NCBI GenBank assembly: GCA_964544635.1
Contig: CAZJCK010000058.1
Location: forward strand, 1-22,784
Source of the DNA: CAZJCK01 sp964544635
GTDB lineage: Bacteria; Zixibacteria; MSB-5A5; GN15; FEB-12
Length of the DNA: 22,784 nt
Reading direction: 5' to 3'
Shown: in pieces, positions 15,175-21,070 of the stretch
How the letters are laid out: each line of letters opens with the position of its first letter
How positions within the stretch are numbered: the stretch's first letter is position 1
Notes under the pieces: model-generated
What the model was told of the DNA's origin: nothing
Seen by the model: only the letters and a program-made list of their open reading frames with translations
The model's database searches: none
Position numbers and translations under genes: made by a program

Positions 15175-15208
15175 CGGTCGGCAGGTCTACCAGCCGGCCG
15201 TTTTTCTT
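15175..15208 (+). terminator. Orphan Rho-independent terminator
   Basis: CGGTCGGC (15175-15182) and GCCGGCCG (15193-15200) form an 8-bp stem with one G-T pair, followed by TTTTTCTT. No protein gene ends nearby; the closest upstream plus-strand gene is tRNA-Leu, 825 bases away. A perfect GTCAGGA/TCCTGAC hairpin lies at 15096-15118, so the two may mark the 3' end of a small RNA. Confidence 0.6.
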
Positions 15209-15352
15209 ATCTGGGATTATGGCTTCCACCGTGCGAGGTGCGCAGTGGGGTAAGCGGTGTCCCATTGACGATGAGCAGACGCGGACACGCTGGAGGAGGT
15301 CATGATCGGGCGCGCCAGCGACGTGGGAGAGGACCGGAGCGACGGAGAGGGG

Positions 15353-15388
15353 TTTTGGCTTGACCAAAATCAATTTTGGGGCTATTGT
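15353..15388 (+). promoter_or_regulatory. Putative protease-gene promoter with three phased half-sites
   Basis: TTGACC (15360-15365) and TATTGT (15383-15388), 17 bases apart, fit a sigma70-type promoter at five and four of six positions. Over it lie TTTTGG (15353-15358), CCAAAA (15364-15369) and TTTTGG (15374-15379), with starts 11 and 10 bases apart. The last two form the palindrome CCAAAATCAATTTTGG, which fills the -35/-10 spacer. A repressor or activator dimer is the natural reading; the regulator is unknown. Confidence 0.5.
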
Positions 15389-15513
15389 AAGCTGTCGGAG
15401 AGACGTCCACCAAACGACTCTTCTCAGTTTTACGCGTATTTACCCTCACTACCGTCAGGTATATGACGACGACAACTACATCTACGGATCATAAAGGTAC
15501 TCTGGAGGCTGAA

Positions 15514-18500
15514 GTGTATTCATTGTTCACGTTGCGGAGAACGGGCAGCCTGGCGGCGCTGGTGTGTGTCGGCTTGTTGCTTTGTGCGGGCGGGCTGATG
15601 GCCAGGACGGCGCCGGTGGCCCAGGTGGCGCCATTTGAAATCAAGGAGGCGGTGGCAGAACGAAATGAGGTGCGCCTGACGGTATCGCAGGCGGCTTATG
15701 CGCCGGTTGTCGACCGTGCGCAATATCATCGCATCGCCCTGCCGGTGGCCGCTGACCGTGAAATGCCCCTGGAGTTTGAGCGCCTGGATATCATTACGCC
15801 GGATGCACAATTTCTGATCGGCGGGCCGGGCGGCGACCGTGACATGGCACCGTCGGATGTGGTCATGTATCACGGCACGATCGAGGGGGAACCGCACAGC
15901 CTCGCCTATATCGCCTATTCGGGCAGCGGCTTGATCAATGGATTCGTCAGCGAAGCCTCGGGACGAAAATACTATTTCTCCACGCTGCGTGACGATCTGG
16001 ACGGTGAGCGGGTGCTGACGGTCCGTGAATCGGTGCCGGGTGAAGTGTTCGAACGGCCGTTCTGTGGTGTCGAGTTTGAAGAGGATCTGCGCCAGACCTA
16101 TGAAATGGTCGAGGTACAGTCGCCGACAACCAATCGCGGTCCTCGCCTGTTGCGCCTGGCCATTGATTCTGACGAACGGTTTTACCAGCTTTTCAATGAT
16201 GAGATCATGGCACGGGATTACGTGGTGCAGTTGGTCGGGGCCATCAGCAGCATCTACATACGTGACCTGAATATCCGGCTGGGCCTGGCGTTCACCCGGA
16301 TATGGCCGTCGGGCGGCGAACCGTTCAATGCCAGCGACCTGTCGGGATTCCGCAGCTACTGGATAAACAACGAAAGCCCGGGTGCGTACAATATCATCCA
16401 TATGTTTTCCGGGTCGCGGAGTACGCCGTATGGCGGCGTGGCCTATATCAGTGACGGCTGCAGCGATTTCACGTTCGGTATCGATGCGGTCTTAAACGGC
16501 AGTTTTGCGGCGCCGCTGCAGGATGTCGACAACGGCAACTGGGATGTGGTGGTGGCGGCGCATGAGATGGGTCACAACCTGGGGACTCGCCATACTCATG
16601 ACAACCAGTACTCTCCCCTGATCGACAATTGTGGCAATGGTGTCCCGGCGCTGGGCACGATCATGAGTTACTGTCACATCCATTCCGGCTACCTGAACAA
16701 CACCGATCTGCGGTTTCACCGCCGGGTGCAGGGGACGATTGTCGGTACCGTTGAGTTCGCCGATTGCAGCGGGTTTGACTGCAACGGCAACAATGTCGAA
16801 GATGCGCAGGATATTCTTGACGGTACCAGTGATGATGTCAACAGCAACGGTATTCCGGACGAGTGCGAAGACTGCAACGGCAACGGCATCCTGGATGACC
16901 AGGACATAGTAAGCGGCGCACCGGATGTTGACGGTAACGGTATTCCGGATGCGTGTGAAACGGATTGTAACGGCAATGGTTTGCCGGACCAGTGGGAAAC
17001 GTGGACGGGCGCCGCGACTGATGTCGACGGCAACAATGTGCCCGATGCCTGCGATCCGGACTGTAACAGCAACGGTCAGATTGACTTTGTCGAGATTTTC
17101 AATGACCTGAGTCTCGACATCGATCGAAACCGGGCGCTGGACCAGTGTGATGATTGCAACGGCAATCTGCAGTGGGACTGGGTGGATCTGGATCGCCAGT
17201 TCGGGGTGATCGTCGGCGACATCGGTGATGACCGGGTGCGGGAGTTCCACCCGATCTCGGGGGTACCGTCGCGCTTTGTGGGTGGCTCGGTCAGTGATCC
17301 GTATGACCTGTTATATGCTGAGTCGACGGGGCGGCTGCTGATCGCGTCGTTCGTGCTCGGGACGGTGTTCGAGGTGGACATCAACACCGGCAGCACCGGT
17401 ATCCTGGTAACCGGCGGCAGCGGTGGCCTGGGCAATCCGTCGGGCCTGGCGGTCAGCCCGGGCGGCAATTTGCTGGTATCGGACTTCGGCAATGGTGCGG
17501 TGCGTGAGTATGATATCAACACCGGCGCCTACCTGAGCGACTTTGTAGCACCGGTTCCCGCCACGGTTTCCGGTCCGTCGGCGATTGCTTACAAGGGAAG
17601 CAGCGTGTACGTGGTTGGATCGGGCAATAATGCCGTAGAACAGTACGATTTAAGCGGCAATCACTTGGGGACGTTTGTATCGTCCGGCTCCGGTGGTCTG
17701 AATCTCCCGCGCGATCTCCTGTTCCTCGACAACGGCAACCTGCTGGTAAGCAGTTTTAACAGTAACCAGGTGCTCGAGTATGATGGCACGACCGGCAGTT
17801 TTGTTCGCGTATTCACCGATGATTTTGGTATCGCGGAACCGTGGGGCCTGGCCAGGTCGCTCGAGGGTAATGTTTTTATTACCGGTTTGGTGGGGTCGCA
17901 GGGCCGCATCGTGGAATACATCCCGGAAGCCGGTCGCTACTACCGATCGTTCGTACGCGGCGACAACCAGCTGGGCAACCCCGGTCCGATCGTAACCCTG
18001 CCTGCCTCGAGTAATGACGTAAACGCCGATTTCCTGCCGGATGCGTGCCAGTCAGTCGACAGCGACGGCGACGGCGTGCTCGATTATCTTGACAACTGTC
18101 CGATGACGCCGAACGCCGGCCAGACCGATACCGATGGCGACGGCGTGGGCGATGCATGCGACAACTGTCCGACCGTGGCCAACGGCGTTCAACGCGATGC
18201 CGATGGTGATTTGATCGGCGATGCATGTGACGGTTGCGTGGCGGTGTTTGATCCGTCGCAGGCGGATACGGATGGGGATGGTCGCAACGATGCGTGTGAC
18301 AACTGCCCGGCTGATTTCAACCCCAGCCAGCTTGACAGCGACGGTGACGGCGAGGGTGATCTGTGCGACGCCTGTCCGAATGATCCGTTGAATGACGCCG
18401 ACGGTGACGGTTTCTGCGCTGCTGACGACAACTGCCCGGACATTTTCAATCCGGGCCAGGAAGACCTGAACTTCAACGGTATCGGCGATGTGTGTGAACC

Positions 18501-19650
18501 GCAGGTGTATGATACTATTTCGACGTTGTGTGTTCGCTTGTCGGTAGGCAGCCAGGGCAACTTCGGCAACACTGCCGGCGCCTCGGGTTTCGGCGGTGTG
18601 ACGCTGGATCATTCGATTACGGGCGACTGTGAGTCGGTGTACCTGTATGACGGCAGCCCGATGGTGTTGTATGACAGCGCCGGCACGCTGGTGAGTCGGA
18701 GCAGTTTGTACGGAACATCGGAGTTCATCACCGATGTGGCGGGGAATCCTGTGGCAGCTACAACCGACATGGGTGACTACGAAGTATATCGTTCGGGCAG
18801 TTTCCTCACCCCGGACAGCATGCTCGGTTTTGAGAAGGTCTGGTATGCGCCGCAGATCGGCGGAGACGGTTGTGAGGCGGTGGTGCAGTGCCTTGCGGTG
18901 TATAGCGCTGACGGCCAGACCCATAGCGGCGTGACGATCGGTGAGTTTCTTGACTGGGACATCCCCAGTACCAGCGGCTCGAGCAACTCCAGCGGGGTTG
19001 GTTCGGTCGATGGTGAGAACTACGTATTCCAGGAAGGTATCGGATTCAACTGCGAGGATAACACCGGTCGGGCAGGAGCGATCAAGCTGTTGAGTATTGG
19101 CGAGACGGCCAGTTGCGCCGACTACGATGCCGAGCCGTTCGGCAGCTTCACCGAGCGGAACGCGTTGTATGTCTATCCCAATAACGGCCCGGTCACCCAG
19201 CAGTTTGATACCCTGATCGCTGACAACCCGGGATACTCGGCGGCCGGTTCAATCGAGGACCTGTTCTCGTTTATCACGTACCTTCAAAACACTACGCTGG
19301 CGCCGGGTGACACGGTGTACATTTACTCGGCGCTGGCGACGGCGGTTACCGGCTCGGATGCCGCGCTTGACCTGTCGTTGCGCGATGTCGAGACCTGGTT
19401 CCGGTCGCAGATTGTACCGACCTGCGGCTGTTGTATCGGCTCGACGGGTGATCTCAACGGTGACGGCCTCGATGCCGATCCGATTGACCTGGCTTTCTTC
19501 GTCGACTTCCTCTTCTCTGGTGGCACCACACCTCCGTGCGATGACGAGGCGAATATTAACGGTGATACAACCTCGTCCGATCCGATCGATTTGGCGGCGC
19601 TGGTAGACTTCCTGTTCTCAGGAGGAACGGCGCCGGTGCCATGTCCGTAA
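15514..19650 (+). CDS. Secreted metzincin metalloprotease with calcium-binding repeats, beta-propeller and dockerin-like tail
   Basis: This protein is about 1378 residues. GTG 15514 is preferred to ATG 15463, because GGAGG (15504-15508) sits five bases before it and it gives a compact signal peptide ending near GLMA. A prodomain-like region (about 35-215) precedes a reprolysin-like peptidase domain. The zinc motif is HEMGHNLGTRH (His350, Glu351, His354, His360), and the Met-turn is in GTIMSYCH. Next come about five Asp/Asn-rich repeats (422-564, type DCNGNGxxD...NGIPDxCE), then an NHL-like propeller (about 565-830; GNLLVSDFGNGAVREYD). Five or six thrombospondin type 3 repeats follow (about 848-996; DTDGDGVGDACDNCP), then a beta-rich domain of unknown type (1000-1306). 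Two dockerin-like units end it (1310-1376). It should need calcium and act outside the cell; the substrate is unknown. Confidence 0.92.
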   Translation: MYSLFTLRRTGSLAALVCVGLLLCAGGLMARTAPVAQVAPFEIKEAVAERNEVRLTVSQAAYAPVVDRAQYHRIALPVAADREMPLEFERLDIITPDAQFLIGGPGGDRDMAPSDVVMYHGTIEGEPHSLAYIAYSGSGLINGFVSEASGRKYYFSTLRDDLDGERVLTVRESVPGEVFERPFCGVEFEEDLRQTYEMVEVQSPTTNRGPRLLRLAIDSDERFYQLFNDEIMARDYVVQLVGAISSIYIRDLNIRLGLAFTRIWPSGGEPFNASDLSGFRSYWINNESPGAYNIIHMFSGSRSTPYGGVAYISDGCSDFTFGIDAVLNGSFAAPLQDVDNGNWDVVVAAHEMGHNLGTRHTHDNQYSPLIDNCGNGVPALGTIMSYCHIHSGYLNNTDLRFHRRVQGTIVGTVEFADCSGFDCNGNNVEDAQDILDGTSDDVNSNGIPDECEDCNGNGILDDQDIVSGAPDVDGNGIPDACETDCNGNGLPDQWETWTGAATDVDGNNVPDACDPDCNSNGQIDFVEIFNDLSLDIDRNRALDQCDDCNGNLQWDWVDLDRQFGVIVGDIGDDRVREFHPISGVPSRFVGGSVSDPYDLLYAESTGRLLIASFVLGTVFEVDINTGSTGILVTGGSGGLGNPSGLAVSPGGNLLVSDFGNGAVREYDINTGAYLSDFVAPVPATVSGPSAIAYKGSSVYVVGSGNNAVEQYDLSGNHLGTFVSSGSGGLNLPRDLLFLDNGNLLVSSFNSNQVLEYDGTTGSFVRVFTDDFGIAEPWGLARSLEGNVFITGLVGSQGRIVEYIPEAGRYYRSFVRGDNQLGNPGPIVTLPASSNDVNADFLPDACQSVDSDGDGVLDYLDNCPMTPNAGQTDTDGDGVGDACDNCPTVANGVQRDADGDLIGDACDGCVAVFDPSQADTDGDGRNDACDNCPADFNPSQLDSDGDGEGDLCDACPNDPLNDADGDGFCAADDNCPDIFNPGQEDLNFNGIGDVCEPQVYDTISTLCVRLSVGSQGNFGNTAGASGFGGVTLDHSITGDCESVYLYDGSPMVLYDSAGTLVSRSSLYGTSEFITDVAGNPVAATTDMGDYEVYRSGSFLTPDSMLGFEKVWYAPQIGGDGCEAVVQCLAVYSADGQTHSGVTIGEFLDWDIPSTSGSSNSSGVGSVDGENYVFQEGIGFNCEDNTGRAGAIKLLSIGETASCADYDAEPFGSFTERNALYVYPNNGPVTQQFDTLIADNPGYSAAGSIEDLFSFITYLQNTTLAPGDTVYIYSALATAVTGSDAALDLSLRDVETWFRSQIVPTCGCCIGSTGDLNGDGLDADPIDLAFFVDFLFSGGTTPPCDDEANINGDTTSSDPIDLAALVDFLFSGGTAPVPCP

Positions 19651-19671
19651 TGAGCTGACTGAATTGCACAT

Positions 19672-19710
19672 AAAAAAGCCGGTGTGACCGTACGGTCGCA
19701 CCGGCTTTTT
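19672..19710. terminator. Bidirectional Rho-independent terminator after the protease gene
   Basis: The stem AGCCGGTGTGACCG, loop TA, CGGTCGCACCGGCT (one G-T pair) is preceded by six A (19672-19677) and followed by a T-run (19706-19710). It lies 22 bases after the protease stop. The A-run on the left makes it usable from the minus strand as well, for transcripts reading through from the methyltransferase gene. Confidence 0.9.
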
Positions 19711-19725
19711 CGTGTTGGGAGGGGG

Positions 19726-19920
19726 TTGCACGAAGCCGAAATCTGTGATCGACCGGGCAACGGATCGAAGGCGAATGAGACCGGGGCTGGATGGCTGCGG
19801 CGTATCCCGGTAAAGACGGGAAGCAAAGTTGAACTGGTCGCAGTTGACCAGATCGACTGGATCGATATGAGCCGTCGCCGCAAGCAGGATCTGGAGAAGG
19901 CGCTAAGACGGGAGTTTTAG
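19726..19920 (+). pseudogene. Relic of a LytTR-type DNA-binding domain
   Basis: An open frame ending at TAG 19918-19920 contains VKTGSKVELVAVDQIDWI, which closely fits the first strands of LytTR domains (IPVKTGxKVxLVxVDxIDWI). In the family this is followed by about 75 more residues with EAxxNYVxLH and the RSxLVNL end. Here the frame instead gives DMSRRRKQDLEKALRREF and stops. The only usable start is TTG 19726, immediately after GGGAGGGGG. No receiver domain precedes it. It is therefore probably the remains of a LytR/AlgR-type response regulator gene, lost by deletion. The stop overlaps the stop of the convergent methyltransferase gene by three bases. An expressed small protein is less likely. 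Identification rests on one 20-residue motif. Confidence 0.5.
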
Positions 19921-20663
19921 TCGCAGGTCGAACTGACCTGAAGTTCGATTTGTGCCAGGGCGGCGACAAGGGCGGCATCGACGCGCAGGTTCCAGGGGCC
20001 GAGGTTGATTATCTGGAAGTGTGCGTTCATCATCGTTTCAACTTCAAACGGCACCCATCCTCCTTCCGGTCCGATCGCGGCCACGATGTGGCCATTTCTG
20101 CTTATCGAAAGGCTTAAAAGATTCGTCGAAGTCTCGTTGTGGGCGAGGAGGCGAATGGCATTCGTGTAGTCACGGGACGGTATGGTGTCTTCCCAGAATG
20201 GTTTGAAACGGTCGTGAAACTCAACTTCGGGGAGGCGGGTATATTCGCCCTGGGACATCCCTTCCAAAAGGTACTTGGTGTAAGCGGATGGTTCGAGCAG
20301 GGGTGAATCGAAGTAGCTTTTTTCGACACGGTTGGCGCGGATGAGGTCGAGCCGACGGACAGCCATCATGCCGCAGGTGCGGAGGACGCGCCTGAGGATC
20401 TGGGGGCGCGGCAGCGCCATGATGATGTCGACGGTGGGTTGGACAGGTTCGGGCTCGTTCCAGGTTTCGATGTCGAGAATTATCTCAGTTTCTGACATCG
20501 ACGCTATGGTGGCAGTGGCGCTGGGACCGTTGACGCGGCCGACATGTATACTATCGCCTGCTTTTGCTTTGAGGATGGCCCGGATGTGTTCGGCACGGTG
20601 GTCACTCAGGGTGGCGCGGGAGTCGGCTTCCAGGTCGCCTTGAGTGAGAAGGATGAGGTTCAT
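19917..20663 (-). CDS. rsmE: RsmE-family 16S rRNA (uracil-N3)-methyltransferase, divergent subfamily
   Basis: This 248-residue SPOUT-class methyltransferase is expected to methylate U1498 of 16S rRNA with S-adenosylmethionine. The N-terminal part (residues 1-70; AEHIRAILKAKAGDSIHVG) matches the PUA-like domain. The knotted C-terminal domain shows IMALPRPQILRRVLRTCGMM, then AIGPEGGWVPFEVETM and NLGPWNLRVDAALVAALAQ, the GPEGG and L-x-LR-x-(E/D) elements of the cofactor knot. RANRVEKSYFDSPLL and VEFHDRFKPFWEDTIP mark a subfamily distinct from E. coli RsmE. The expected RILRxETA is changed to NLRVDAA. ATG 20663 is the only start in frame, but it has no Shine-Dalgarno, which fits coupling to an upstream gene cut by the assembly gap. 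Confidence 0.85.
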   Translation of the reverse strand: MNLILLTQGDLEADSRATLSDHRAEHIRAILKAKAGDSIHVGRVNGPSATATIASMSETEIILDIETWNEPEPVQPTVDIIMALPRPQILRRVLRTCGMMAVRRLDLIRANRVEKSYFDSPLLEPSAYTKYLLEGMSQGEYTRLPEVEFHDRFKPFWEDTIPSRDYTNAIRLLAHNETSTNLLSLSISRNGHIVAAIGPEGGWVPFEVETMMNAHFQIINLGPWNLRVDAALVAALAQIELQVSSTCD

Positions 20664-20672
20664 GGGGTGTGG

Positions 20673-20732
20673 TCAGTTACCCGGCGTGCGTTGCGGGCGG
20701 TAGCGTGCCCGGAAAGCGGGTAGGGTTGGAGA
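20673..20732 (-). CDS. Possible 3' end of a gene cut by the assembly gap
   Basis: From the gap edge, a minus-strand frame gives SPTLPAFRARYRPQRTPGN and stops at TGA (20675-20673), nine bases before the rsmE start. Another frame ends in HTP with a stop overlapping the rsmE ATG as ATGA. One of the two is probably the C-terminus of an upstream co-transcribed gene, since rsmE lacks its own ribosome-binding site. Nineteen residues are too few to name it. Confidence 0.25.
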   Translation of the reverse strand, partial: SPTLPAFRARYRPQRTPGN

Positions 20733-20832
20733 NNNNNNNNNNNNNNNNNNNNNNNNNNNNNNNNNNNNNNNNNNNNNNNNNNNNNNNNNNNNNNNNNNNN
20801 NNNNNNNNNNNNNNNNNNNNNNNNNNNNNNNN
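20733..20832. other. Assembly gap of exactly 100 N
   Basis: The exact length of 100 is a conventional placeholder for a scaffold join of unknown size. The gene upstream of rsmE and whatever precedes the chemotaxis terminator are lost here, and adjacency across it is not proven by sequence. Confidence 0.98.
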
Positions 20833-20925
20833 GTTGCGGATTTATGGTCTGTCGTTCGCTTTGTCGACACATGTCTCATGACGAGAGTATACGCAATCAA
20901 GGCGTCGCCATCAAATGCAGGCATG

Positions 20926-20961
20926 AGAAAAGGCGGGGGATCCGTGGTGGATCCTCCGCCT
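20926..20961 (-). terminator. Rho-independent terminator of the chemotaxis receptor gene
   Basis: Read on the minus strand, AGGCGGAGGATCC, loop ACCAC, GGATCCCCCGCCT forms a 13-bp stem with one G-T pair, followed by TTTTCTC. It lies about 110 bases after the receptor's stop. The receptor transcript is therefore likely to end here with no further gene. Confidence 0.85.
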
Positions 20962-21070
20962 GTCTCTATGTGAAAGTCACAGGAGTCGGTCGGGGCGGGT
21001 GTGGTTCCCGTGCTATCGGCTTGAGCCGGCCGCAGCCTCTCCCCTGACCGTGCCTGCTTCCTTGCAGGAG

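Larger units (their letters stand above)
14350..15513. other. Long gene-free region between tRNA-Leu and the protease gene
   Basis: About 1.16 kb without a credible gene. Open frames here (for example 14535-14876) give no recognisable protein and run through hairpin repeats. The region holds several inverted repeats (14457-14471, 14716-14741, 14969-14988, 15096-15118) and a 12-base direct repeat CGGATCGAATCC at 14650 and 14977. It also has an intrinsic terminator (15175-15208) with no gene before it, and the putative promoter of the protease gene (15353-15388). A non-coding RNA ending at the terminator, or remains of a lost gene, are both possible. Confidence 0.55.

Noticed and set aside
18055..18500. 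Tandem nucleotide repeats, considered as a CRISPR-like or satellite array
   Set aside because: They encode in-frame thrombospondin type 3 repeats and vary at codon third positions; there are no unique spacers of constant length.
17076..18924. Minus-strand frames of up to 290 residues inside the protease gene
   Set aside because: Repeated GAC/GGC-rich calcium-binding repeats give long Val/Ile/Ala-rich reverse frames; the plus strand encodes clear domains and the reverse products have none.
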